This document shows positions 34,391 to 42,332 of a stretch of DNA of 64,000 nucleotides, in pieces (position 1 is the stretch's first letter; every line of letters begins with the position of its first letter). A program made the translations under genes and the position numbers. Location: positions 40,677-104,676 of the forward strand of contig NZ_FOTT01000005.1 of NCBI RefSeq assembly GCF_900114655.1, read 5' to 3'. Origin of the DNA: Candidatus Frackibacter sp. WG13 (GTDB lineage: Bacteria > Bacillota > Halanaerobiia > Halobacteroidales > Acetohalobiaceae). The notes under the pieces were generated by a model that saw nothing but the letters and a program-made list of their open reading frames with translations, ran no database searches and was not told the DNA's origin.

Positions 34391-35734
34391 TTAAATTAAA
34401 AAGCTTAAAAAAGTTTGAGCCAATCCTAAGAAGATAAAGAAGCCAAAGACATCAGTAAATGTAGTTAAAAAGATAGCTGAAGCCAAAGCTGGATCTATTC
34501 CTAAAACTTCTAATACGAGTGGAATCAAAAAGCCACTTAAACCTGCAATAACTAAGTTACCAATCATAGCTAAAAAGATAATCAATCCTAAATACGGATT
34601 ACCGTACTTAAAGTATAAAACTACTCCAGTAATAATACCTATTACTGCTCCATTAATTAATCCAACCATTATCTCTTTAAAGACAATCTTCCAATCTTCT
34701 TTAATATTAAGTTTTCCTAAAGCAATTCCTCTAATTGCAATTGCTAGAGTCTGCGTTCCAGCATTTCCTCCCATTCCTGCTACAATAGGCATTGCCGCAG
34801 CTAATGCTACTACCTGCGTAATAACATCCTCAAATAGACTAACTGTAAATGCAGCTAAAAAAGCAGTTACTAAATTAACAAATAACCACGGAAGCCTCTT
34901 ACGAATAGAGTCAATTAGCGAACTATCTATCTTTTCTTCTTCATTTACCCCTGCTAACCTAAACATATCCTCTGTATTTTCAGCTTTAATAACGTCTATG
35001 ATATCATCAACAGTTATAATCCCTAATAACCTATCTTGTTGATTAATAACCGGAATTGATATCAAGTCATACTTAGCTACTAAGAAAGCTACCTCTTCCT
35101 GATCAACTTCAGGGTGTACGGAGATTACATTATAATCTGTTATCTCTTTTAATTGTTGATCTTCAGAGGCCACTAAAATAGAACGCAAACTAGTACTACC
35201 TACTAAGTGATTCTTATCATCTAAAACATAAATTGTTTCAATCACTTCAGTTTTAGGACTGATATCCTTAATTTTTGTTAACGCACGATCAATACTAATT
35301 GTCTCCTTTAAAGCAATATATTCAGTAGTCATTAACCCTCCAGCACTTTCAGGGTCATAATTTAATAATTTACGAATACTATCTGCTTCTCCAGCTTTCA
35401 TCATCTGTAATAACTTCTTTCGTCTGTCGAAAGGTAAATTCCCAATAATATCTGTTACATTATCCGCAGACATATAAGATAAAATATTTATAATATCATT
35501 TAACTCTAACATCTTCAAAAATCTAATCTGAAGCTCTTCATCTGCTTGTTCAATAATATCAGATAACTTCTTATTTTCTCCTAAATTATAGACTTTAATT
35601 ATCTCTTCATCATTTAAATCTGCCAGTAATTCAGCTAAATCTATTGGATGAGCTTTTTCTAAATAGTTATTAAACTTAACTTCATTATCCGCAGCTAACT
35701 CTTTCTTTAGTTCAATAAACAGCTCATTTGCCAT
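34391..35734 (-). CDS. mgtE: Magnesium transporter MgtE
   Basis: A 447-residue Mg2+ channel. The N domain (about residues 1-130) contains NLPFDRRKKLLQMMK, then come two CBS domains (about 130-255) and five transmembrane helices with the pore signature PIVAGMGGNAGTQTLAI. Cytoplasmic domains gate the pore by Mg2+. No M-box riboswitch fits in the 120-bp upstream gap, so control is probably at the channel itself. Confidence 0.94.
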   Translation of the reverse strand: MANELFIELKKELAADNEVKFNNYLEKAHPIDLAELLADLNDEEIIKVYNLGENKKLSDIIEQADEELQIRFLKMLELNDIINILSYMSADNVTDIIGNLPFDRRKKLLQMMKAGEADSIRKLLNYDPESAGGLMTTEYIALKETISIDRALTKIKDISPKTEVIETIYVLDDKNHLVGSTSLRSILVASEDQQLKEITDYNVISVHPEVDQEEVAFLVAKYDLISIPVINQQDRLLGIITVDDIIDVIKAENTEDMFRLAGVNEEEKIDSSLIDSIRKRLPWLFVNLVTAFLAAFTVSLFEDVITQVVALAAAMPIVAGMGGNAGTQTLAIAIRGIALGKLNIKEDWKIVFKEIMVGLINGAVIGIITGVVLYFKYGNPYLGLIIFLAMIGNLVIAGLSGFLIPLVLEVLGIDPALASAIFLTTFTDVFGFFIFLGLAQTFLSFLI

Positions 35735-35857
35735 CTGTCATTCCTCCATATAATACTTTATTCATAGATTACACAAAAAGGATAAAATTCATTCCAATTC
35801 TTATTATGACTAATTTAATAACTTAGATTCAAAAATAAAAATTATATACTATCAATT

Positions 35858-36676
35858 CTAAATATATCTCTTTAAAAGATTAACTGCTTGCTCAATAGTT
35901 TGTGGTAACTTATCTAAATCTTTAATATCTAACCTTTTAAACAATTTAGTAATAGTAGGTAATCCTAAATTAGCCTCCTTAACTAACTTTAAATTAGATA
36001 AGATATCTATTTCTCCATTAGCTAATACTTTACCATCTTTTATAATGATAAGTTCATCTGCCCATTCAACAGCAAAATCAACATCATGGGTTACTACCAA
36101 TATTGTCTTCTCTCTTTGATGCAAATCATTAAGAATATTCATAAAATCATTCTTTCCTTTAGGATCTAAATAAGCCATTGGTTCATCAAAAATAATTATT
36201 TTAGGCTCAATAGCTAAGATTCCTGCAATAGCTACTCTTTTCTTTTGTCCGTAACTCAAGTTATGAGGTGGTTTATCTTTCAAATCTAATATACCAACAG
36301 TTTCTAAAGCCCATTCTACTCGTTTCTTAATTTTATCCTGATCTTTCCAGCCAAAATTTAATAATCCAAAGGCTACATCTTCAAAGACAGTTGTTGAAAA
36401 GACTTGATCATCAGGGTCTTGAAAAACTAGTCCTACTTGACTTCGAACCCATTCTTTATTATCCGATGTCACTACTTGTGAATTGACTTTGACCTGTCCT
36501 TGTTGAACCATATATAAAGCATTTAAGTGAAATAATAATGTTGATTTCCCTGCACCATTTGGTCCTAAAATAGCTACTTTAGAACTTTCTTCAACTGAAA
36601 GATTGATTCCTTTTAATGCTGTGGTACCGTCTTCATACTTATAAGATAAATTGTTTACTTCAATAATATTAGCCAC
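35858..36676 (-). CDS. Energy-coupling factor ATPase (EcfA/CbiO-type)
   Basis: 272 residues. Walker A GPNGAGKST, Q-loop VFQDPDDQVFSTTVFEDVAFG, signature LSYGQKKRVAIAG, Walker B IIIFDEPMAYLD and the switch His in VVTHDVDFAVEWAD are all present. The FQDPDDQ block is typical of ECF ATPases that power vitamin and metal uptake. No EcfT or S-component adjoins, but thiT at 41564 needs such a module and may use it. The start is GTG 36676 after AAAGGAGGAAACTA. Confidence 0.88.
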   Translation of the reverse strand: MANIIEVNNLSYKYEDGTTALKGINLSVEESSKVAILGPNGAGKSTLLFHLNALYMVQQGQVKVNSQVVTSDNKEWVRSQVGLVFQDPDDQVFSTTVFEDVAFGLLNFGWKDQDKIKKRVEWALETVGILDLKDKPPHNLSYGQKKRVAIAGILAIEPKIIIFDEPMAYLDPKGKNDFMNILNDLHQREKTILVVTHDVDFAVEWADELIIIKDGKVLANGEIDILSNLKLVKEANLGLPTITKLFKRLDIKDLDKLPQTIEQAVNLLKRYI

Positions 36677-36864
36677 TAGTTTCCTCCTTTTCAACAGTCC
36701 AAACTTAGGTAAGTAAGTGTAAAAACAAAACTTGATTATCTATAATTATTTATACATATTGATTCTATAACACGATACAATCTGGCTGTAACACTATATA
36801 CCTAATTAGATATATAGAAAGAAATCCCTGCTTTTAATGAGAAAAGATTATTCTCATATCTATT

Positions 36865-37098
36865 TTAACTTTCATTAAACTCTTTTTTGAAAGTATCAGA
36901 AATAGTTAATAAACCTTCCTCGTCTTTAAGCATAGAAAGTTCTTCTGGAATTTCATCACTACTTTGCTCTAAATGGTGGTAGTATTCAGTTAAAATTTTA
37001 ATAATTATCTCTTCGCGACTAACATCTCCTGAAAATGCTAAGTTAGAAATAAAATTATCAACTTCTGTTGGCAACTGCAGAGTAATTGTATTATTCAT
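36865..37098 (-). CDS. Small ribbon-helix-helix-like protein
   Basis: 77 residues. The N-terminal half (NTITLQLPTEVDNFISNLAF, then SREEIIIKILTEYYHHLE) has the strand-helix-helix pattern of CopG/Arc-type DNA-binding proteins. The acidic C-terminal part is unassigned. ATG 37098 follows AAAGGATG. No toxin gene adjoins, so an antitoxin role is not supported; it may be a small regulator. Confidence 0.5.
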   Translation of the reverse strand: MNNTITLQLPTEVDNFISNLAFSGDVSREEIIIKILTEYYHHLEQSSDEIPEELSMLKDEEGLLTISDTFKKEFNES

Positions 37099-37179
37099 TT
37101 CTATCATCCTTTACTATAATTTAGTCATTATTATTTTAACCGATTAAGTAAAAAATATAACTAAGAAAGGAGTGATAAT

Positions 37180-37305
37180 ATGACGAAAAAGAAAAATACC
37201 TTAAAAACTGCTACTAAGAATGAAGACTTACAGGAAATATTAGAAGCAAGAAAGCCTTATCCAGTACAAGATTCTATTGAACTAATGGAAGACTTTGACC
37301 AATAA
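37180..37305 (+). CDS. 41-residue hypothetical protein
   Basis: A short frame with AAAGGAG (37166-37172) seven bases before ATG and a strong hairpin right after the stop. The product begins MTKKKNTLKTATKNEDLQEI and ends SIELMEDFDQ: basic start, acidic end, no cysteine or membrane span. Site, stop and terminator together make it a likely real gene. Family unknown. Confidence 0.5.
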   Translation: MTKKKNTLKTATKNEDLQEILEARKPYPVQDSIELMEDFDQ

Positions 37306-37310
37306 ATGAA

Positions 37311-37346
37311 TTAGGATAGAGCGAGAGTAATCTTGCTCTATCCTAA
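37311..37346 (+). terminator. 16-bp hairpin with GTAA tetraloop
   Basis: 37311-37326 pairs with 37331-37346 (one G-U) around a GTAA loop. No strong T run follows, so it may stop transcription in either direction or stabilise an mRNA end. Confidence 0.6.
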
Positions 37347-37373
37347 CTACATAATTAAACATAGAATCAAACT

Positions 37374-37661
37374 TTAAACTGTTAGTTCACCAAGAGCTTC
37401 TTTAAACACAAAGATTCCAATTACAATAAAGATTACTCCAGCACCTAGTTGTAAGTAAACTGTGGGTACATATTTATTAATCCACTCTCCAAAGTATGCT
37501 GCAAGAAAAGTAACGGTTACTAGGGCAGCTGATGCACCTAAAAAGATAGGAATTGGTGATTTGTATTGAGTTACTAAAGTAAAAACTGCTAATTGAGTTT
37601 TATCACCTAATTCTGCTAAAAATAACATTCCATAAGCCATAGCAAATAATTTCCAATCCAT
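37374..37661 (-). CDS. GDT1/UPF0016-family cation exporter (half-size)
   Basis: 95 residues with three hydrophobic helices and one copy of the hallmark ELGDKTQLA (residues 15-23). Family proteins export Mn2+ or Ca2+; full-length members carry two such repeats, so this half-size form should dimerise. AGGAG lies eight bases before ATG 37661. A perfect 30-bp palindrome sits 25 bases upstream and may be a metal-regulator site. Confidence 0.82.
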   Translation of the reverse strand: MDWKLFAMAYGMLFLAELGDKTQLAVFTLVTQYKSPIPIFLGASAALVTVTFLAAYFGEWINKYVPTVYLQLGAGVIFIVIGIFVFKEALGELTV

Positions 37662-37685
37662 AAACAACGCTCCTTAATTATAGTT

Positions 37686-37715
37686 TTTAGTAATCTTATT
37701 AATAAGATTACTAAA
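37686..37715. promoter_or_regulatory. Perfect 30-bp palindrome upstream of the GDT1-like gene
   Basis: TTTAGTAATCTTATT (37686-37700) is followed directly by its exact complement (37701-37715) with no loop. A loopless dyad suits a dimeric repressor better than a terminator. Confidence 0.55.
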
Positions 37716-37792
37716 TTATTAGTATTTAATACGAAAAATACATATTCTTTTTCTGGAAATATTAATTTTATTCCTGCAAAAAATAAAAAATA

Positions 37793-37824
37793 GTGTAATC
37801 TTTTAAAATTAAACAAGATTACAC
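37793..37824 (-). terminator. Terminator of the MetE/UroD-like gene
   Basis: GTGTAATCTT (37793-37802) and AAGATTACAC (37815-37824) form a stem followed on the minus strand by a T-rich run. Confidence 0.75.
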
Positions 37825-37856
37825 CATAAATTTAAATAAACAATTTTGTAAGTAGA

Positions 37857-38888
37857 TTATTTTAAATATCTTTCTTTTAATCGATTAGAAACTTGCGTTA
37901 GTAATTTGAATCCTTCCTCTACTCCTTTAACATAATCTCCTTGTGTAATATTGCAGGTAGCAGGAGTTAATTGTGACTGGGCAATTATTCTTCTTTTATC
38001 TAAGCCTTTTTCAACTAATTTATCCCATAGTTGTTCTAATTGTTGAATCACCTTATCTGCATCTAATTTTTTTAACTGTTCTAACTTAGTCGGAACTATT
38101 CCCCAAGCTATCATCTTACCTGACTGCATAAATTCAACTAAACTATCGTATTTAACTACAGTTTCTCCACAGGAATAAGCATCAAATGATAGAATATCAA
38201 TTTCTGAATTCAGTAAAAAGTCCCAATCTGGTTTACCACAGAGATGAATCGTAATTGGTATACCAGCTTCACTCTTTATCTCAGTTAAGAACTTCTTCAT
38301 ATCTTCTTTAGCCATATCTTCGGTATAACCAGAAATACTAGTAAAGATCATCTCTAATCCTGGTTCATCGATATGAATAGTTAAATCTTGATTCTCCTTC
38401 TTTAAATCATCATATTGTGCTAATAATTTCTGTTTAGTAAAATCAAATAATAAGATTCTAACTTCATCATTATAAATAATTGGTTTTCTATTTTCATCAC
38501 AAATCTGCAAACCGAAACTAATTGGACCAATGATCTGTCCTTTAATTGCTGCGTAATTAGACAAATCTTTTTCTAAAAATTGAGAATAAACGACAGAATA
38601 ATCTTTTGATAACTTAAAATAATCTAGATCCTCACTTTTAGCTAAAAATTCAGGTAATTGATTATAAAATTCTTCTGTATTTAAAGTAATCTTTGCATCA
38701 TCTTCATTCACTGTCATTCCTGGAAAGTTCTCTGAAAATTGAACATACATATCCTCATAATAGTTTAACTTTGGTAACTGTGGCCAAAATGGTATATCCA
38801 AACTTAGTGCTAACTTCATTGCTTGCTCTATATCTTGATGTGGTAAAATTCCCATCGCTGTTGTCTTTAAATTACCTAACTTTCTCAT
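37857..38888 (-). CDS. MetE/UroD-like TIM-barrel protein (putative methyltransferase)
   Basis: 343 residues of the cobalamin-independent methionine synthase/UroD superfamily. IHIDEPGLEM near residue 170 and TIHLCGKPDWDFLL near residue 215 (a His-x-Cys zinc pair) followed by IDILSFDAYSCGE match the C-terminal barrel of MetE and its short core relatives. It lacks the MetE N-terminal half. In acetogens such proteins may methylate homocysteine from a corrinoid donor; here the substrate is uncertain. AAAGGAGG precedes the ATG. Confidence 0.7.
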   Translation of the reverse strand: MRKLGNLKTTAMGILPHQDIEQAMKLALSLDIPFWPQLPKLNYYEDMYVQFSENFPGMTVNEDDAKITLNTEEFYNQLPEFLAKSEDLDYFKLSKDYSVVYSQFLEKDLSNYAAIKGQIIGPISFGLQICDENRKPIIYNDEVRILLFDFTKQKLLAQYDDLKKENQDLTIHIDEPGLEMIFTSISGYTEDMAKEDMKKFLTEIKSEAGIPITIHLCGKPDWDFLLNSEIDILSFDAYSCGETVVKYDSLVEFMQSGKMIAWGIVPTKLEQLKKLDADKVIQQLEQLWDKLVEKGLDKRRIIAQSQLTPATCNITQGDYVKGVEEGFKLLTQVSNRLKERYLK

Positions 38889-39087
38889 AGTAATCTCCTC
38901 CTTTTCATTCCTTTAATTTACTATTTAAATTAATTATACCAACTTAGAATTGAATTAACTATGATATTTATAACATTATAGGAATTTATTTATATAAAAA
39001 TTCAAAAAAGCTAGTTGATAACTTAAGTCATCAACTAGCCTTAATTATATTTATATTATTTTAACTTAACCTCAGTCTTAACTTTAA

Positions 39088-39780
39088 TTATTCAATAATC
39101 TTAGCTACGATAACACTACCTTCGTAAAGCAAGAGTAAAGGCAAGGCCATCATAGTTTGAGTTATAATATCCGGAGGTGTCAGTATAGCAGCAAAAATAA
39201 AGATGATAATTATTACATACTTACGATTACTAGTTAAAAATTCAGAAGTAATTAAATTTAATTTAACTAATAAGGTAATTAATAATGGTAATTCAAAGAC
39301 TAAACCAAAGGGAATCAAAATACTAATAATAAAAGAAATATATTTACTTAATGAAAACATTGCTTCTAAATTAGAAGAAGTAAAACCTAAGAAGAATTTA
39401 ATTCCAAAGGGAATTACTGCAAATAAACCAAAAGATGCTCCACCGATAAAGAATATATATGATAAAGGTACTAGAATCAATAAATATTTCTTCTCGTCAT
39501 GTTTAAGTCCTGGCAAAACAAATTTCCAAAATTGATAAATAATAATTGGTAATGCAATTAAAAAGCCAGTAAAGAACGAAACCTTTATCTGCGTAAAGAA
39601 TGCTTCAGGAGGTGTTAAATAGACCAATTCTTTCCCTACTGGTTTAGTCAATATCGCTATTATTTCTTCTGCAAATATATAACTTCCTATTGAAAAGACA
39701 ACTAAAGCACCAATAGAAATTAATAACCTCTTTCTTAATTCTGTTAAATGTTCGACTAATGACATTTCTGTATCTGGCAT
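39088..39780 (-). CDS. tatC: Sec-independent translocase subunit TatC
   Basis: 230 residues, six transmembrane helices. The N-terminal signal-peptide binding region has LVEHLTELRKRLLIS, and the conserved FELPLLITLLVKL and ILTPPDIITQ segments are present. TatC recognises twin-arginine signals. tatA lies 400 bp upstream, separated by a structured element. AGGAA-like bases precede the ATG. Confidence 0.94.
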   Translation of the reverse strand: MPDTEMSLVEHLTELRKRLLISIGALVVFSIGSYIFAEEIIAILTKPVGKELVYLTPPEAFFTQIKVSFFTGFLIALPIIIYQFWKFVLPGLKHDEKKYLLILVPLSYIFFIGGASFGLFAVIPFGIKFFLGFTSSNLEAMFSLSKYISFIISILIPFGLVFELPLLITLLVKLNLITSEFLTSNRKYVIIIIFIFAAILTPPDIITQTMMALPLLLLYEGSVIVAKIIE

Positions 39781-39901
39781 AAATATTCCTCCGTCCTAAG
39801 CGAATATATCATATTTCAAACACCTTAATTCTATCATTAATTTTGCTTAGTTTCAATCAATAACTAATACTATCATTCAGAATCCAATAATATGGTTTAA
39901 C

Positions 39902-40105
39902 CACAAAAAGGTCATCTTTCGCGATAGAATAATTTTTTCGAACCATCTAAGGTTCATATCCGGCAAAAATAAGGCTTCCTAATCAATAGCACGTCCTGTG
40001 CTGTGATTAGCTCACCACTTCCTGTGGTTCGGCCTTATTTTTGCCTCCTACTCACCAAGATGGTGAGCGAAAAATTTATGATTTGCTCAATATAACCTTT
40101 TTGTG
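39902..40105. other. Multi-branched inverted-repeat element between tatA and tatC
   Basis: This 204-base segment folds as nested stems. The outer stem is 39902-39912 with 40095-40105. A middle stem is 39962-39975 with 40032-40045 (14 bp, perfect). Between them lie side hairpins GAACC/GGTTC (39940-39955) and CTCACCA/TGGTGAG (40051-40067). Inside are two hairpins with related tips, CACGTCCTGTG and CACTTCCTGTG. The rest of the 403-bp gap has no gene. It may be a MITE-like insertion or a structured RNA. Confidence 0.7.
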
Positions 40106-40183
40106 TTCTAATCATAATATCTTTTTCAAAAAATTATACCTGTTAATAACAGGTATAATTTAATAATCTTATATACGATTATA

Positions 40184-40360
40184 TTATTCGTTATCATCTA
40201 ATTTTTTAACATTTTCGGTTACATCTTCCTCTGTTGCTTTCTTAAACTCTTTTATTCCTTTACCAATCGATTGACCAATTTCTGGCAACTTGCTAGGCCC
40301 AAAAATAACTAAAGCGATTACTAAAATCAATATTAATTCAGGAATTCCTAAGCCAAACAT
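40184..40360 (-). CDS. tatA: Sec-independent translocase subunit TatA
   Basis: 58 residues: the short N-terminal helix [25 protein letters not shown] followed by an amphipathic helix ([13 protein letters not shown]) and an acidic tail. The FGPSKLPE hinge is the family hallmark. TatA forms the pore recruited by TatC. GGGAGGAATAATT precedes the ATG. Confidence 0.92.
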   Translation of the reverse strand: MFGLGIPELILILVIALVIFGPSKLPEIGQSIGKGIKEFKKATEEDVTENVKKLDDNE

Positions 40361-40502
40361 AATTATTCCTCCCTTATCTTAAATTATACTCAATCAGTTA
40401 CTATGTTTATTAGTTACTTAAATATAAAATTCTCGATTTAATTTTGAATTCCTGCAAAAACTTTTTAATTATTTATTAGAAGCACGATAAATTTATTCCA
40501 TA

Positions 40503-40540
40503 AAATAAAAGCTCCTTCAAATTTGAAAGAGCTTTTATTT
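40503..40540. terminator. Bidirectional terminator
   Basis: AAATAAAAGCTC (40503-40514) pairs with GAGCTTTTATTT (40529-40540) with an inner TTCAAATTTGAA palindrome. It ends the cytochrome remnant transcript. Confidence 0.75.
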
Positions 40541-40572
40541 GAAAGGCTTGCTAATCAAAATAATAATTTTTA

Positions 40573-40785
40573 TTAATCTAACATATGTGCATCTTCATGA
40601 CATGGCTCGCAGTCCATTTTACCATGTGTAAATCCACCTTGGTCAAAGTCGCTCTTCATACTATGGCATCCTGTACACTTCTCTGCTACACCAGGTAAAC
40701 TATATTCTGGAGCAAATTCTCCATCAATAAGCTTAGCATTTAATAGTTCTAGAGTCAGATTTTTTAATCTAACTCTCCAATAGAT
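40573..40785 (-). pseudogene. C-terminal remnant of a multihaem c-type cytochrome
   Basis: The frame encodes two haem sites, CTGCH and CEPCH, and ends CHEDAHMLD. It stays open upstream to a TAA at 40786-40788 but contains no plausible start codon before the first haem, no ribosome site and no signal peptide. An 11-bp hairpin (40751-40776) lies in its 5' part. It looks like the tail of a cytochrome whose front was deleted. Confidence 0.65.
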
Positions 40786-40811
40786 TTATATTTTCTTTTC
40801 TATTCATAACT

Positions 40812-41450
40812 TCAATTATTAATCACTAGTAATAGGCTGCCTTGCTTTAAATCAATTACCGCTAAATTTTGCTTAATAACATTACTCAACCCTAAAGTTT
40901 CTCCTCGTTTAAGAATACCATCATCTAATTCATATTTAAAGCCCGATAAAGATACTCCTGTTATCTGCTTAGTTAATGGTAATAAAGAAATAGTCTTCCC
41001 TTGCTGATTACTTATTACAGTCTTATTCTTAATTAATTGTAAAGTTTCATTAGGACTTACTAGTTTGATATTAGTCCTAGATGTATATAAACCTTCTAAA
41101 AGATATATATTACCTAAAGAATGATCAACTCTATCTCCTAGAGCTGCAAAGATTATAATTTCATCATATTCTTTAACTATTAATCGTTCTAAAAGCAGTT
41201 GTGTATCGGTTTTGTCCTTATTACTAGGAAATTTTTCAAACTTCACTCCATTACTTTCATAATATTTTAGAGTCTTAAAAAAAATAGAATCTAAATCGCC
41301 TAAGATTAAATCAGGTTGAATCTGCAAAGAAAGAGCATGTTCTGCTCCTCCATCAGCACAGACAATAGTATCATCGGGTTTAATATAATTCTGATAAAAA
41401 GATTTATCTCCTATTAATTCTCCATTGACAAAGACAACAGCTCTCGACAT
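40812..41450 (-). CDS. thiN: Thiamine diphosphokinase
   Basis: 212 residues. CADGGAEHAL, LILGDLDSI and the KDKTDTQLLLE motif are those of thiamine pyrophosphokinase, with GDRVDHSLGN and a C-terminal beta-rich part with a GLSNVI turn. It converts thiamine to thiamine diphosphate, the ligand of the riboswitch upstream of thiT. It follows thiT after 113 bases on the same strand, so uptake and activation are probably co-regulated. Confidence 0.93.
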   Translation of the reverse strand: MSRAVVFVNGELIGDKSFYQNYIKPDDTIVCADGGAEHALSLQIQPDLILGDLDSIFFKTLKYYESNGVKFEKFPSNKDKTDTQLLLERLIVKEYDEIIIFAALGDRVDHSLGNIYLLEGLYTSRTNIKLVSPNETLQLIKNKTVISNQQGKTISLLPLTKQITGVSLSGFKYELDDGILKRGETLGLSNVIKQNLAVIDLKQGSLLLVINN

Positions 41451-41563
41451 AATTTCACATCCTTATATGCAAAGCGAATTTCATAATTAGATTTCAAGCA
41501 TAATTAATGCAGAATTTTAGGCATCAGCAATTAATTATGCAAGAGCCTTATACTATTTATGTA

Positions 41564-42112
41564 TTAAATATCTTTAATAAATTCAGGTAGACTTCTAATT
41601 AAAATAATCATGACTACAATCGTAATAATAGCTTCTGGTAACATATAACTAAGATTATAGCCAGCAGAATATAACCAGATATTTTGTTCTTTTGGTGCGT
41701 ATTCTGCAAAGAATAATACTCCTGAAATAGTATGAACCACTAATCGTAAAAAACTACCTACTAATATGCTAAGACTTATTAATATTAAGTTCTTCTTATT
41801 CTTTTCAACTTTAAGCCAATTATGTACTATTCCTGCTATACCTAATAAACCAAAAGCAAGTGGATAGTCTAAAATAGCCTGTAATGGGTAGTAAATTTTA
41901 GCTCCTAATATAAGTTGTAAAACCCCATAAAGACTACCTAAAATTAAACCTTCTTTCAACCCCCACCGTAAAGCAATAAAGAAGATAGGCAACATCTCTA
42001 AAGAGACAGATCCGCCTTGGGGAAGTTCGTATACTTTAACGAAGTTTAATATAGTAGCCAATGCCAAAGTAGCTCCTAGTTCAGTTAATCTTTTAATCTT
42101 TAAATTATCCAT
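41564..42112 (-). CDS. thiT: ECF thiamine transporter S-component ThiT
   Basis: 182 residues, six helices. GGSVSLEMLPIFFIALRWGLKEGLILG is the conserved ThiT L1 region that closes over thiamine, and YGVLQLILGAKIYYPLQAILDYPLAF and the C-terminal GYNLSYMLPEA segment follow. It needs an ECF module; the EcfA at 35858 is a candidate. A TPP riboswitch precedes the gene. AGGAGGGATTTAATA is the ribosome site. Confidence 0.93.
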   Translation of the reverse strand: MDNLKIKRLTELGATLALATILNFVKVYELPQGGSVSLEMLPIFFIALRWGLKEGLILGSLYGVLQLILGAKIYYPLQAILDYPLAFGLLGIAGIVHNWLKVEKNKKNLILISLSILVGSFLRLVVHTISGVLFFAEYAPKEQNIWLYSAGYNLSYMLPEAIITIVVMIILIRSLPEFIKDI

Positions 42113-42135
42113 TATTAAATCCCTCCTAATAAAAT

Positions 42136-42160
42136 AAAGACTACCCAGAGAGTAGTCTTT
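42136..42160 (-). terminator. Riboswitch-controlled terminator of thiT
   Basis: AAAGACTAC (42136-42144) pairs with GTAGTCTTT (42152-42160); on the minus strand it is followed by TATTTTATT. It is the expression platform of the TPP riboswitch. Confidence 0.8.
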
Positions 42161-42180
42161 GAAATAATAGATTCAATTTG

Positions 42181-42268
42181 ACCACTTCCCTACGCTAGTA
42201 CTAACTAGTTCAGGTTTAAGGGTTAGCTAAAAAAGCTTCTCAGCCTAACAAGGCACCCCTAGTGCTTA
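42181..42268 (-). ncRNA. TPP riboswitch (THI element)
   Basis: On the minus strand the conserved parts are in order: CTAGGGGTGCC, GGCTGAGA, a short variable hairpin, ACCCTT, ACCTGAACTAG, TTAGTACTAGCGTAGGGAAG. All core bases of the pyrimidine- and pyrophosphate-binding arms are present. It should turn off thiT-thiN when TPP is abundant. Confidence 0.95.
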
Positions 42269-42286
42269 TTCTTTATTTTGCTAATA

Positions 42287-42315
42287 ATTATACCATGTTT
42301 CTTCTTAACTAACAA
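42287..42315 (-). promoter_or_regulatory. Promoter of the thiT-thiN transcript
   Basis: On the minus strand TTGTTA (42315-42310) and TATAAT (42292-42287) are 17 bases apart, about 20 bases before the riboswitch. Confidence 0.72.
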
Positions 42316-42332
42316 GTAACAACTTTGGATTT

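Noticed and set aside
35735..35857. M-box riboswitch upstream of mgtE
   Set aside because: The 120-bp gap is AT-rich, without the M-box core, and also too short.
36865..37098. Toxin-antitoxin pair with the RHH-like protein as antitoxin
   Set aside because: No toxin-like gene adjoins on either strand; the 41-residue gene is divergent and lacks toxin features.
39951..39965. GGTTCATATCC at 39951 and 54470 looks like a tRNA T-loop
   Set aside because: There is no acceptor stem, D arm or anticodon arm around it; the bases belong to other inverted repeats.
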